This document shows positions 1 through 10,856 of a stretch of 64,000 nt of DNA, piece by piece (positions within the stretch are counted from its first letter, which is position 1; each line of letters opens with the position of its first letter). The position numbers and the translations under genes were made by a program. The DNA comes from Rhipidocladum racemiflorum (taxonomy: Eukaryota > Streptophyta > Magnoliopsida > Poales > Poaceae), in the NCBI GenBank assembly GCA_036346355.1, contig CM070583.1:3162001-3226000 (forward strand). Reading direction: 5' to 3'. The notes below the pieces were generated by a model. The model did not search any database and was not told the origin of the DNA. It saw only the letters and a list, made by a program, of their open reading frames with translations.

Positions 1-330
1 GTGAAACCGGAAACAGGCTGGAAAGGGAAATGGGTTTGGCCCAAAAATGATAAGAGAATTTATATTTATTTTCGAATTAAAATAATTTCATAAATACAAA
101 TGGTTTTATATAAAATACTAAATAGAGTTCAAAAATTCCACAAAAATTCTCAAAAATACTTTGGAATATTTTGAACCTAAAAAAAAATATTTTCAGCATA
201 ATTTTTTTATAAATAAATTAATTTTATAAATCTAAAAAATGTAAAATAGTATTTATAAACTCCAGAAAATCCAAGATAAATCTCAAAAAATCATAAATGA
301 ACATCGAATAATAATATATAAATTTTAGGG
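1..330. repeat. AT-rich LTR remnant
   Basis: This stretch has no coding signal. Its right half (about 240-300, with CCAGAAAATCC and a run reading AATCATAAATGAAC) resembles the AT-rich end of the LTR relic at 32620-33267, which has matching words in the same order. I infer a decayed chromovirus-type LTR end. From 331 to 534 I see nothing recognisable. Confidence 0.4.
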
Positions 331-534
331 TGCTAAACCTTTGTAATTGGTGGAGCAATAGGATATCAATGATAATTATATGGATGAGGACATGATGACA
401 AACTTAAGAAAAATTTTCTAGTGATATCAGTGAACATAGCACTATTCATGTGTCCACCTTAGAGGTGGAATGGGCTATATTGTTCTTGTGGTCATATATA
501 TTGTAATTCTCTACTATGTTCTTGTGTAATTTTT

Positions 535-703
535 CGCTTTCGTTTCCGTATCCGTTCCGTTCCGTTCTGATTTCGTTTCCGTCACTATCCGTGTCCTTAT
601 CCGTTTCCGGGGCTTCCGATTTCGTTTCCGTTACCGGTAAAAAATGTGGAAACAAAAACGGAACAGTCATTTACCGACCGTTTCCGTACCGTTTTCATCC
701 CTA
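535..703. mobile_element. Ac-like hAT element terminus
   Basis: The stretch is packed with CCGTTTCCG/AAACGG-type words and ends in ACCGTTTTCATCCCTA at 703. Ac-family hAT elements are known for AAACGG transposase-binding repeats near their ends and for a terminal TTTCATCCCTA or CAGGGATGAAA inverted repeat. Only one end is visible: no TAGGGATGAAA or CAGGGATGAAA occurs upstream in the window, so the element is truncated or starts outside it. The short open frames here are by-products of the repeats. Confidence 0.6.
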
Positions 704-705
704 AT

Positions 706-1494
706 CAGGGTTCCACTTTTCCTTTTTGGAAAATCGGGACGAAAATCGAAAATGGAAAATCGATAAAAACCGCTCGAAAATCGTTCGAAATTCGCTCTAA
801 ATCGAATGGTTCGAAAGTCAAACGAATTCAAAAGCTGGTCAAATTGCCGGGCGAATTTCGCGAAATTTGAACGAAATTCGTTCGAAAAGATCGAATTTCG
901 ATCGAAATTTTCGAAAAACGGTTACAGTTGAAAAATGTCTTCAAACTTGATTTTTTTCGAAAAATATTAAAAAAATTGTAAAAAAATTATAAAAAAATCT
1001 TATAAAATCCCATTTCATCTATAAAACACTCGAGAGAAATTTCAACAATTTTTGAATTCATTTAGTGCTTTTCTAAAATCAAAAACAGCAATTAATAAAT
1101 AGGAATAGATACACTGTTAGATTTTTATAAAAAATTACATGACTCAGTTCACATAATTAAAACTTGGCACATATCAATACAAATGCAAAAATATGCATTA
1201 CTTTGACGGTTTCACCCCTAAATGATCATTTATTACTCCATTGATTTTTATAAAGCATCCATACATTTGAAGATTCGAAAATTTCAATTTTTCAACCAAT
1301 TTTCATCCTAAAGGTTACAAAACTATTAATACTTATTTTAAAGAGTTTTTAGTTAAATTTTCTCAAATTTTTAAAGTTTTTTGAATTTAAATTTGAATTT
1401 GCTCGGTTTTTCGCTCGGTATTGCATTTCGATCAGGCTCGAAATCTCAAATTTCGATCGAAATTCTCGAATTTCGATCGAAATTGCGAACCCTG
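706..1494. mobile_element. Short TIR element, hAT-like, non-autonomous
   Basis: The block starts CAGGGTTC (706-713) and ends GAACCCTG (1487-1494), an 8-bp perfect inverted repeat 789 bp apart. Both inner flanks are full of TTTCGATCGAAA and TCGAAATTTCG palindromic words (about 850-930 and 1430-1485), which look like subterminal protein-binding repeats. There is no coding frame. No 8-bp target duplication is seen (TCCCTAAT against CATGTCAT), so the boundaries or class may be wrong. Confidence 0.45.
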
Positions 1495-2423
1495 CATGTC
1501 ATTCGGTCATAGATTATATACTTTATTACAATCCAGAGGTTTCGAGTTTTCTCAGGGCGTTCATGTCGCTTTCTTTGTTGAGTGGTCCTTGATGAAATTC
1601 GATATTTGTCGTCGACGTGTCCGCCGCTCGCTTCGCTATCCGCGTGTGCTTCTCTTTTTTCCTCAGGGCATTCATTGTTCCGATGGTTACTTATGATTGT
1701 TAATTTGGTAAGTATTTTCTTTGCTATTAAACTTGGTAAGATTCTCTTTTTTTTTTTAGTTTTCTAGTTCATTTTTTTTTGTCTATCTTTAACCAAAATA
1801 TTGGTAGGCAATTTGATGACCAAATTTTAGTAATAGTACCAAATTTTAGTAAAGTTTAGTGGGGGTAGATTTGTCATCAAACCAAACATGCTTTTAGTTT
1901 TTGCTTCATTTATTTCCTTTTGAATACATGGTCAAATTTGAGGACAATTGGACTAACATATGGATGTGAAAAATTTTAGAATCACTTGTGTTAATACTAG
2001 TTTTCATGTGTTTTGTCGGAAAAACTCCAATTGGAACAGGTTGAGAGTATGTTCGGGTGTAAGTGAGAAATCCTTCTAAGTCGAGTTAGGCATCTTATAG
2101 AGAAAAAACTAGATCAGTATGACATCCTTAAGAAGATATTTATTTACTCAATAAAAAGTTCAATGGATGCGTACACCCCTGCATACTACTTGTAACTATA
2201 TATATGATTGAGTTTGCTTAAAGAGTTGAAGTGCAAATTATGTAGAGGAGGTTGTGAGGACGCTCCATTTCGATGTGTGGTGTATGTTAGGATTAATTGG
2301 ATTTTTGAGGTGGAATAAACTTTGCACCAAAGGTTTCAGTCTGCCATCCGCAAAAGACAGAATTCATACGGCTTTAGATGAGGGGTTTTAATTATAGGTC
2401 CCCTTCCATTAAACTAACAATCT
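1495..2423. other. Intergenic, nothing recognised
   Basis: There is no convincing gene. Around 1795-1900 repeated ACCAAATTTTAGTA words hint at an old MITE, but I find no defined ends. Confidence 0.5.
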
Positions 2424-2652
2424 AAGAGCATCTCCAAGAGAGAGCCCTAAAAATAAGCCTTAAATTTTAATTTAGGACCCCAACTAATTAGATTTAGGGC
2501 TCCAATGAAATATTCACTCCAGCAATTAGATCCCCTAAAACCAAAAAAGATAGGACTCAATCACAGAGTTGCTAAATATAGCTACTCTCCTAGAGGCCCT
2601 AAAACAATTTGCTAAATTTTAACAATTTAGGGCTCTTGCTGGAGTTAATCTT
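2424..2652. mobile_element. MITE-like element (GAGCATCTCC type)
   Basis: The left end reads GAGCATCTCCAAGAGAGAGC. The right end reads, on the minus strand, GATTAACTCCAGCAAGAGCC, an imperfect inverted repeat of the left. The interior alternates GGGCTCC and TTTAGGG words, as in a common grass MITE type with GAGCATCTCCAAC ends. No protein is encoded. Confidence 0.5.
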
Positions 2653-2854
2653 TTCCCCAAAAGCCCTATAATTCAAGTTTGGGCCATATTTAAGGCCAAC
2701 CTAGCAAACACACCATAAAAACTGATTAGAGGTAATTGATTCTCAATAAACATAGGGAGCATTATAGCTTAAGCGTAGGAAATCGGTGTAACTTTTGGTG
2801 ACTTCAAATATCTAAGCAGATATTTGATTAACCTCGAACAATTCTCATAATACA
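2653..2854. other. Unassigned spacer
   Basis: Short AT-rich spacer before Helitron A with no recognisable feature. Confidence 0.4.
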
Positions 2855-4077
2855 TCTATTATGCATGGGAGAATTGCCCGCCAACCAAGGTGGCCACGTC
2901 GCCTCTTGTTTTTTTTTTTTTTTTTTTTTAAAAAAGCCCCTCAGCTTTATCTAAATTACGTATAGGTCATTGTAAAATTACAAAAAAAACTCTCAAAAAA
3001 AATTTATATTATTTTTGCCCCAAACTATGAGAGTAAAAATAGTTTTTTTTTCAAAATAGACCATATGTTCTTTCGATTTGTGTTTAGGTCTCTCCTTCGT
3101 TATTTTACGAAAAAATCTCTAGTTAAATACGAATCTCGAACGAGCCCTTTTCTAATTTTTTTGGAGTAGCGCTTAGGTCCAAAAAAATAACAAACATGCC
3201 CCGTCTCTTACGTCCAAGTCCTTTTTCTGTTTTTCCCGAAAAAAATATATTCATCAACAGAAATATATGTACAGTTCTATCTCTAGACTTTTTTGTGGCT
3301 CGATCTCTAATATTTTTCCGAATGTGTATTATTACCAGTGAATGCATAGGGTGTTAAACTCGACATCTATAGTTTTTTTTGCAACCCGATCTCTAATATT
3401 TTCCAAAAAAATGTATTATTACTCAGTGAACGCATAGGGTGTTAAACTTGACATCTATAATTTTTTTTTTGCAGCTTGGTCTCTGATATTTTTCAAAACA
3501 TGTATTATTACTCGGTGAACGCATAGGGTGTTAAACTCGGCATCTATAATTTTTTTGGCAACTCAAAATCTAATATTTTCTGGAACGATCTCTAATATTT
3601 TTCAAAACATGTATTATTATCCGGTGAACGTATACGGTGTTAAACTCGTCATCTATTATTTTTTTAGCAACTCGGTCTCTAATATTTTCTAAAACAAGTA
3701 TTATTACCCGTTGAACGGATAGAGTGTTAAACTCGGCATCTATATTTGTTTTGGCAACTCAAAATCTAATATTTTCTGGAACGATCTCTAATATTTTCCA
3801 AAACATGTATTATTACCCAGTGAATGCATAGGGTATTAAATTCAGCATATATAATTTTTTTAGCTCAAAATCTAATATTTTTTGGAACATGTATTATTCA
3901 TTTATTTTTTTTGCAAAAATGCCCGTTGTTACGCAAATTAGTCGACGGTTCCTACCTAGTGTGTTTTTTTTAAAAAAAAAAGAGAACAAAAAATGCTTAG
4001 ATCTTCCTACCTTTTTAAGAGAAAAAAACCTAGATCAAATTTTGCACGGCGCAGCAACGCGCGCAGTCCTACCTAGT
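2855..4077 (+). mobile_element. Non-autonomous Helitron A
   Basis: It starts TCTATTATGCATGGG after an A. It ends in a GC-rich segment, CACGGCGCAGCAACGCGCGC, followed by TCCTACCTAGT and then T. A terminal CTAGT with a short GC hairpin (GCGC/GCGC) just upstream, inserted between A and T, is the Helitron signature. The body shares its 5' part (GCCCCTCAGC, ATAGGTC, TTTAGGTC) and inner repeats with copies at 10436-10856 and 33977-37386. No Rep-helicase frame is present. The 5' boundary is uncertain by about 10 bp. Confidence 0.7.
3300..3905 (+). repeat. Imperfect tandem repeats inside Helitron A
   Basis: About seven diverged units of 80-110 bp, each with TCTAATATTTTCC, ATGTATTATTAC, GTGAACGCATA and GTGTTAAACTCG in that order. 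TCTAATATT (or TCTGATATT) recurs near 3308, 3391, 3481, 3591, 3679, 3788 and 3870. The same unit appears in the other Helitron copies of the window. Confidence 0.75.
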
Positions 4078-4219
4078 TATCGTTATGCTTCAAGGAATTA
4101 TTTTAAAGATTATATGGTTACTCATGAACGATAAAAAAGTTCTGTGATCAGGTTGATTTTTTTTTTAAAAAAAAGAGAGGCTAATCCAAAGTGATATATC
4201 AACTCTATTATATGGGAAG

Positions 4220-4840
4220 TGTCGGGGACTGGAATCCCCTATCCCGTCGATGGCACGGTCAACGAACCCCAGCTCGAGACTGACCTGGAGGACTATGCTC
4301 GGCCTCGAGATTCTTGTCCAACGACCAGGTCGAGGCCCGCGCGACCCCAAGCAAGGGGATTGAAGGTCGAGACACGACCAAGACCTAGAGCTCGGGGAGG
4401 CCTGGTCAAAGGCTCGGCGGTTACTGAGATCTGCAAGGACGGGACGTGGGCATGTCCCCCGGGGAACGGTTAAGATCCGGCTGGAACGGAAGTAGGTCCA
4501 CTCTATCCGAAAAACACTCCTGGCCGTTCTTCAATAACGGGAGGAGAGACTTTGTAATCTCTATATATACGTAGGAAAATCTCAGATAAAGGACGACACT
4601 CGATCACTTGCACTCACGCATAATCAAATCCCCCGCCTCAGGGCAAGACTGGAGTAGAGCTATTACCCTGCTCGGGGGCTCGAACCAGTATAATTCCTAG
4701 TGTCCTCTGCCCGTTTCTCTACCCAAATCATAGCAAGCAGCGCCATCGATTTCCCAGGGAACGAACTCAAGTTATTGGGTCCCTCACACGCGTATCCATG
4801 CGACCTCATTTCTGCGGTCGGCGATCCCCGATCATCGACA
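4220..4840 (+). repeat. 5' LTR of Tat-type element 1
   Basis: It begins TGTCGGGGAC and ends CATCGACA two bases before the primer site, giving the TG...CA form at 621 bp. It is GC-rich with repeated GGTCGAG and CTCGGGG words. No partner 3' LTR lies in the window. The right end could be a few bases earlier (CCCGATCA). Confidence 0.75.
4561..4570 (+). promoter_or_regulatory. Candidate TATA box in LTR
   Basis: CTATATATAC lies about 340 bp into the LTR in an otherwise GC-rich setting. It is a plausible core promoter for the genomic transcript; the role is inferred from position only. Confidence 0.5.
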
Positions 4841-4842
4841 GC

Positions 4843-4860
4843 TGGCGCCCACCGTGGGGC
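4843..4860 (+). other. Primer binding site
   Basis: TGGCGCCCACCGTGGGGC starts two bases after the LTR. TGG at the start complements a tRNA 3' CCA, and this word is typical of Tat-type Ty3 elements in grasses. It would prime minus-strand cDNA synthesis. Confidence 0.8.
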
Positions 4861-5097
4861 CCGAAGACATCGAACCTCTGGAGAAACATCGTTGCTTCAG
4901 TAAGAACATGGCACGCGGCTCGGGGAGACCATCAGCGAGCTCGGGGGGCGATCCCTGCCCCCAAGCATGGGAAATTTGCATCGTCGTTCTCTCCATCACC
5001 GCCGCCTCGCGACCGGTTCGTCTTCATGGTTGGCAGTTATGGGGCGAACACGGAGTAAGGAGACCGTGAGCCGAAGACTCCCGATGATGCACATCGG

Positions 5098-6763
5098 ATG
5101 GCTCAGTTCGCCATCAACCAAGCCGTAACAACCCTCCGGAGTGAAGAGCGAGGCGAGATCGGCGCCTCCTCCGGACTTTTCAGGCTCCCTCGCTCCTCCG
5201 AAAGGCTGCACGCTAACGTCAGGGTCATGACCGACCCCGCCCGGGCGAGTTCGGATCTCTTCGGCCGAGCATTGGCTGAGGAACTGGACAAGGCGGCCGA
5301 CGAGGCAACCCTCCCTGTGCGGGACCAGAGCCGGCGTTCTGGGTCCCGCTCTCCTGCGAGCAACGGCAGCTCTTCCCGCAAGCGCCAGCGTTCCTGCCGG
5401 TCGCCTCCACGACGCCGGGCTCAGGACGTGTCCCGTACACCACTGCGCCACCGCTCCCCAATCACGACCTGGCTAGACGACCTGCGCCTGTCGAGTCACA
5501 GCAGCACGCGTTCGAACGTTGCGGCGTCAGGGAGTCCATCTCCAGACGACCCGCCTAGACGACGCAGGGTTCACGATCGCCTGCGTTACCACCCGGGTGA
5601 CGTTCGCGCCCACCATCTCGACCGACGCGACCGCGCGCCAGGTCTCCCTGCCAGCGATAGTTCCAGGTCTAACGACAGGGACCGTTCCTCACCAGACGCC
5701 GCACCAGCCTACGGCTGCTCGGCGTACACCAACGACCTCCGCTGGGTGCGCTGGCCAGCCCGGTTCAAACCCGCCATGATCGAGTGATTCGATGGGACCC
5801 AGAACCCTGACGAGTTCCTGTCGATCTATTCAACGGCGGTCCTGGCGGCTGGGGGGACGAGGCCATCATGGCCAATTACCTCCCGAACGTGTTGGATGGT
5901 GCCACCCGCACCTGGCTTTTCAATCAGAAGCCCTATTCCTTTCGATCATGGCGCCAAGTCCGGAACGCCCTCCGATCCAACTTTCAGAGCTGCTACGAGC
6001 GACCCGGCGGGAGAAGGACCTGGATCGGGTTATCCAGGGTAGGAATGAACCCCTCCGCGACTTCGTGCGATGGTTCATCCGCATCCAGAACTCGATTCCC
6101 AGCGTCTCCTACGAAGCTGTGATCAAGACTTTCAAGTTCGGTGTCTGTGATCGGCGCCTCACTGAGGACCTTGAGATCGCCCCCAGGCTCAGTGTCAACA
6201 AGTTGTTCCGCATGGCGGAGTGATACGTGGACGCATACGACGCAGTGCGCTGGAAACGCGACTATCACCAAGGCAAGCTCGCCCCCAACCACGGCGAGTC
6301 CGGCCCCTCCGGCACTAAAGATGTTGATCCCGTAACGACCTCCAACAAGCGAAAACGGGATCGCAAGAAGAGTGGCCGACCGCGGGTGCTCACAACGTCA
6401 AACGATGAGCGCGAGGTCATGGAAGCTCGAGGGCCAGCCCAAGGAGAATCTCGGCCTTAGCAAGGTCGAGCGCGAACACAGCGGGTCGCGCAGGCCCCCC
6501 AGCCAGGGAACCGCCGGCCTGGGCCCCAGCGCGGCAACACCTGACCTCAGAAGGGTGAGGAGTGGCCGAAATACGACGACAACAGGTACTACCCCTTTCA
6601 CAGGGCCCATGGCCACGACTTACGCAACTGCAGGGCTTGGCTGAGCAAGTTGGACGCCTTTTACGACGGGCGCGGTGAGATACCCACGCTCCCGAAGGAG
6701 GGCGAGCAGCCTGACAGGGTCAATGAAGGCGAGGACTTGGACGCCCTCGACCTGGAGTTCTAA
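5098..6763 (+). pseudogene. gag: gag, Tat-type Ty3 (broken)
   Basis: Gag packages element RNA. The first frame (5098-5784) is rich in Arg, Ser and Pro, then hits TGA (5785) in E-stop-FDGTQNPDEFLS, where related gags have a basic residue before YDGTTNPEEF. The Retrotrans_gag core follows in two shifted frames (words MANYLPNVLDGA, TWLF, SWRQVRNALRSNF, then EPLRDFVRWFIRIQNSI). It passes a second TGA at 6221 (RMAE-stop-YVDAY). A zinc-knuckle relic at about 6586-6630 reads YYPFHRAHGHDLRNC, with Tyr where the first Cys is expected. TAA at 6761 ends the stretch. The two TGA codons fit CGA to TGA decay. Confidence 0.75.
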
Positions 6764-7546
6764 CAGGGCGAGCGGCAGATAGACGTGATCTTCGGTGGCT
6801 CGTTCGCCTACCAGTCCCAGCGCGAGCTCAAAACCGCTGCCCGGATGGTCTACCACCCCACCGCCAGAAAGCCCGCCGACCAACCCTGCAGGTGGGCCGG
6901 CGCGACGATTGCCTTCACCAGAGAAGATGCCCCCCAGGGCATGTCCAAAGACCTCAAGACCGCCCTGGTCGTGACCCTGACCATCAGCAACACCATGGTC
7001 GGCCGGGTCATGCTCGACGGAAGCAGCTCCCTCAACCTGCTCCTGGCCGGCACACTCAACCGGATGCAAATCCCCTGGTCGAAAATCAAGAATATCGTAG
7101 TGCCTTTCTTCGAAATCGTCCTGGGCAGCTCGACCACACCCCTCGGGCAAGTGGTCCTGCCCGTCACTTTCGGCGATGCGGAGAACTTTCGCACCAAGCT
7201 GATCACCTTTGAGGTGGTCGATGCAGACCTCCCATACAACGCCATCCTCGGGCGCCCGACCTTGATCAAGTTCATGGTGGCCAACCACTATAGCCACCGT
7301 TGTATGAAACTTCCGGGACCCAATGGCATCATCACAGTGCGGGGCGACCTCAAGGCGGCGCATGGATGTGAAAGTAAGGCCCTAGCTCTCGCCGGCTTAC
7401 TAACCCAGCCGGGCCCAGAAACGACCATGAAGAACGCACATCAGAAGGCGGTGATCCAGCCCAGCGGCATGACGAAGGCTGTGCAGCTCGAGGAGACCGA
7501 CCCGAGCAAGTGCACCTACGTCAGGGCCGAGCTGGACCCCAAATAG
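6764..7546 (+). pseudogene. Aspartic protease domain region of Ty3 pol
   Basis: The frame is open from just after TAA 6761 to TAG 7544-7546. Near the middle VMLDGSSSLNLL replaces the usual LVDGGSSAD-type catalytic loop: Asp is kept but the second Gly of DGGS is Ser. Downstream, LPYNAILGRPTLIKFM is the conserved flap/C-terminal part of Tat-type retropepsins. The protein would cleave gag-pol. The frame is continuous with RT except for the amber codon AAA-TAG-GAA, which also occurs at the same place in the second Tat element (61058-61060). Confidence 0.75.
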
Positions 7547-7940
7547 GAACTCGAGCTTGTCACCTTCCTTCGAGCCAGCAAGGACATATTTGCCTGGGAA
7601 CCGGCGGACATGCCGGGCGTCCCGAGGGAGATGATCGAGCACAAACTTCAGGTGCGGCCCGGCTCGTGGCCCGTACGACAGAAACTACGCCGCTTCTCGA
7701 GCGAGAAAGTGGCCGTAATAAAGGAAAACCTGGACAAACTCCTGAGGGCTAGCTTCATTCGGAAAATTGACTATTCTGAATGGTTAGCCAACCCCGTGAT
7801 TGTCCAGAAAAAAGGGGGAAAGTGGAGGATGTGCGTTGACCATACGGGCTTGAACTCGGTGTGCCCGAAGGACAACTTTCCCCTCCCATGGATAGACCAG
7901 ATTGTCGACTCCACAGCGAACGCCAAGATGCTGAGCTTCC
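7547..7940 (+). pseudogene. Reverse transcriptase, N-terminal half
   Basis: This continues the protease frame. RT fingers/palm motifs are visible: FAWEPADMPGVPREMIEHK, then WLANPVIVQKKGGKWRMCVD, then CPKDNFPLPWIDQIVDST. The frame runs into the solo LTR at 7941 in the codon after SF. Excising the insert with one CTTCC copy restores the frame exactly into the half at 10179, ending SFLDAYSGYHQ. It would copy element RNA to cDNA in the particle. Confidence 0.85.
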
Positions 7941-10178
7941 TGTAACACCCCGGCATTTAATACGCCCGAGTGCTACCAAACATAGACTAAACAACATCTA
8001 AATACCACAATTAAACATAAATTATAGCAAAGGCGCACATGCTAAAAAACCGAGATTTCGGCAGCATCTCCTTTGTTTTAACACGAATTGAAGCAACAAC
8101 AATAGTAACATGTTAATATAGCATAATGAACGATAGCAATAACATGATTAAACGGAAAAACAGCCACCATACCACTGAGGATATAAATTCTATCCGTCAC
8201 ATGACAAGTATGGACTAATCATTTACTCATAACGACCAACGAATCATCGAAACCAAAGTTTAACTCAATGAATTAACCATAACCATAAGGGAAGGAACAT
8301 GTCATTGTTTAAATGGGTGATGCTAAGTGATGACGTGTGACTAGCTCCCTTCCCCGCATGTCAGATTCATGGTACCTAAAAGAAAACAACATAAGCACAA
8401 GCGTGAGTTCATCACTCAGCAAGTATATTGCAATGGTACAAACATAAACAATTACATGGCTTCAACAACTCACATCATGTATCATCTCATTCATGATCAC
8501 ATATCCTTTTCATCATCATTATGTATGCAATGCAATGCGATGCTCATGTCTCCTTGGAAACTCATACCGGTATGGTTGAGTACACACCCGTCGGTGTGCA
8601 CCCTCTCCCCCCTTCCATCCCGAAGATGGAGGGTGCCTACTCCTCGCTTCCGTTCACCGCGGTGAATGGAATCACGATGTAGGACTTACTCATTGGCTCT
8701 CCGGATTAGTCATAACTTTCTCACCGACCTTCCCGGACTAGTTATGACTTTCTCACCGCCCGGGCCATGTAATCATGCCATGTATGCAAATATGCCAACA
8801 TCAAAATTAACTTGTACAATAACACATGGCATCATCATGGATAACTTGTACATTAACACATGGCATCATCACATAATAAACATATTCATCATATCAATGG
8901 CAAACATTAAAGCGTGGCATGTGAACATATCATATATTCAAATTCAATCTCAATCAATCAACAACCTACAATCCGCTACTCATTCCAATACACTTGCCTC
9001 AACCACGGCGACGGATTGGCGAGACGAAGAGGGCACTCCCGGGGTCATACCACCTGCACATAGGGACCACACACTTACAATCAAGCCCACAAAACAGTAC
9101 GCAAACCCTCATCTACCCCGACATTGCCAACTACTCGCAAAACCCGAAAACAGCGGTTCTGTCCCGTCGGGACAGCAGCCTTCCAAAAGGCATAACTCGG
9201 GTTCTAAGACTCCGAATCAATTAAAAGAGTACATCCTCGCATAGCTTAGGAAATTTCCTAACTTTTTCTAGGTATAGGGAAAGATTGATTCGGACTCTAA
9301 AGTTGTTTAATCTACAAAATACCGTGATCTGTTCCAATCACATCACAGATTTTAACACGCTCGGTAAAACAGCCATAACTTTCAAACGGCTGGGCGGAAT
9401 TTAAAGTTATTTATATCCACGGAAAGATAATGAAATTATATACAACTTCTTCAACATCCGTACAACCAAACTCGGACTCTAAATTGGCGAAAAACCCAAC
9501 CCTAGGTCGACTGCTCATGCTGTCCGAAACAGAGAACGTGACCAACTCAAGAATCCATCTAATCTAATCAAATCCAGCACCACCAATTAATCTAAAAACT
9601 TTATAAACACCCTTAGAACAGTACCTAGACCAACCCTAAGGATTCCCGTGGTCATACCTTTGCCCAACGCACGAAATCTGAATGGATCTCCTCCCGGTTC
9701 ACTCCTCGCTCCTCGCTCCAATGGATGGATCCTTGAGGTGCAGGGGGGTGGGGAGGCCACCCTAGGGCAGCAAGGGGGTGGAGGAGAGGTGGATAGGCAA
9801 GGGGAAAGGGAGGTGGGGGCGCACGGCACAAGTGGGGAGGGAGAGAGGGGAGGTGGCGGCTAGGGCTCAAGGGGAAGGGGTGGGGCGCCCAAGGGGAGGT
9901 GTGGGGCGCAAGGAGGGCAGGGGGAGGCCCCTTTTACCTGCCCACACAACTCTCCTAGTCCTAAATGGACTCAAACTCCACCCCACCAAAGCCCACAATC
10001 CCTTCCTTTAGGCCCAAACTCCCCCGGAAAGGCCCAAAACCCCGGAAACGGCCCGAAAACGGCCCGGAAAGCTATTAAGCCTCCTATCATATGGTTTTAA
10101 CCTCCAATACCCTATTTCATAAAGTTTTTGACCTTATCATTCACATTAAATAATGTCACACCATTCCGTAGTGTCACA
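7941..10178 (-). mobile_element. Solo LTR of a chromovirus-type Ty3 element
   Basis: The insert runs from TGTAACACCCCGG (7941) to GTAGTGTCACA (10178), flanked by CTTCC at 7936-7940 and 10179-10183, a perfect 5-bp target duplication. The ends form TGTAACAC/GTGTCACA. At 2,238 bp with no gag-pol and no internal repeat pair, it fits a solo LTR left by LTR-LTR recombination. Orientation is inferred as minus from a diverged copy of the GAGTAC hairpin region (GAGT-TCATC-ACTC at 8405-8417) shared with the LTRs at 11784 and 44186. A G-rich stretch at 9735-9930 has many GGGG runs. The short open frames inside are not genes. Confidence 0.85.
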
Positions 10179-10435
10179 CTTCCTGGACGCCTACTCTGGT
10201 TATCACCAGATCAAGCTAGCGGTCGACAATGAGAGCAAGACGGCCTTCATCACCCCGTTTGGAACGTACTGCTACACGACTATGTTGTTCGGCCTACGCA
10301 ATGGGGGCACGACGTTTCAGCGCCTCATGGCCAAAACTTTCGCCCCTCAGATTGGTCGCAACCTCGAGGTCTACGTGGACGACATCATCGTGAAGAGTTC
10401 CTCCGAACCCGATCACGCACAGGATCTCGCCGAAA
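10179..10435 (+). pseudogene. Reverse transcriptase, C-terminal half
   Basis: It resumes in frame after the solo LTR: FLDAYSGYHQIKLAVD, FITPFGTYCY, MLFGLRNGGTTFQRLM and EVYVDDIIVKSS. The YVDD catalytic motif is intact. The frame is lost at about 10433, where Helitron-type sequence (AAATATGTGTACAAC) begins, so the connection domain, RNase H and integrase are absent. Confidence 0.85.
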
Positions 10436-10856
10436 AAAGAAATATGTGTACAACTATATCTCTGTAGTTTTGTATTTTACAACTCGATCTATAATATTTT
10501 TCGAAACATGTATTATTACTTGGTAAACGTATAAAGTGTTAGACTCAGCAAAAGAAGATCATTTCTCCGTTTTTCCCGAGAAAAACTCAATTCGCCAAAA
10601 GAAAATGTGCACAGCTCTATCTCTATAATTTTTTTTCAACTCGAAATCTGATATTTTCGGAACAGGTATTATTCATTTTTTTTTCAAAAAGGCCTGTTGT
10701 TATGCTAATTCATCGACGGTTCCTACCAAGCATATTTTTTCACAATAAAAATCAAGAGAACAAAAAAAAAACGCTTAAATCCTCCTACTTTTTTTAGAAA
10801 ACAAAAATCTAGGTCTGATTTCACACGGCGTGGTATCGCGCGTGACACTGCCTAGT
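10436..10856 (+). mobile_element. Helitron B, 5'-truncated 3' part
   Basis: The sequence is the inner-repeat and 3' part of the same Helitron family as 2855-4077: ATATTTTTCGAAACATG, TATTATTAC and GTGTTAGACTC, ending CACACGGCGTGGTATCGCGC and then CTGCCTAGT. The 5' half is missing and the left edge is abrupt inside the Ty3 RT frame. Either a truncated Helitron landed there or a deletion joined the two. Confidence 0.65.

Larger units (their letters stand above)
4220..10435 (+). mobile_element. Tat-type Ty3 retrotransposon 1 (5' part, interrupted)
   Basis: The order is 5' LTR, primer site, gag, protease and reverse transcriptase on the plus strand, cut at 10435 where Helitron sequence begins. 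RNase H, integrase and the 3' LTR are missing here. RT words such as FAWEPADMPGVPRE and PEWLANPV-like SEWLANPVIVQKKGGK match the Tat/Retand lineage. The RT is split by a solo LTR (7941-10178). The frame has at least four in-frame stops, all explicable as C-to-T changes (TGA 5785, TGA 6221, TAA 6761, TAG 7544), plus frameshifts in gag, so it is defective. Confidence 0.85.
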
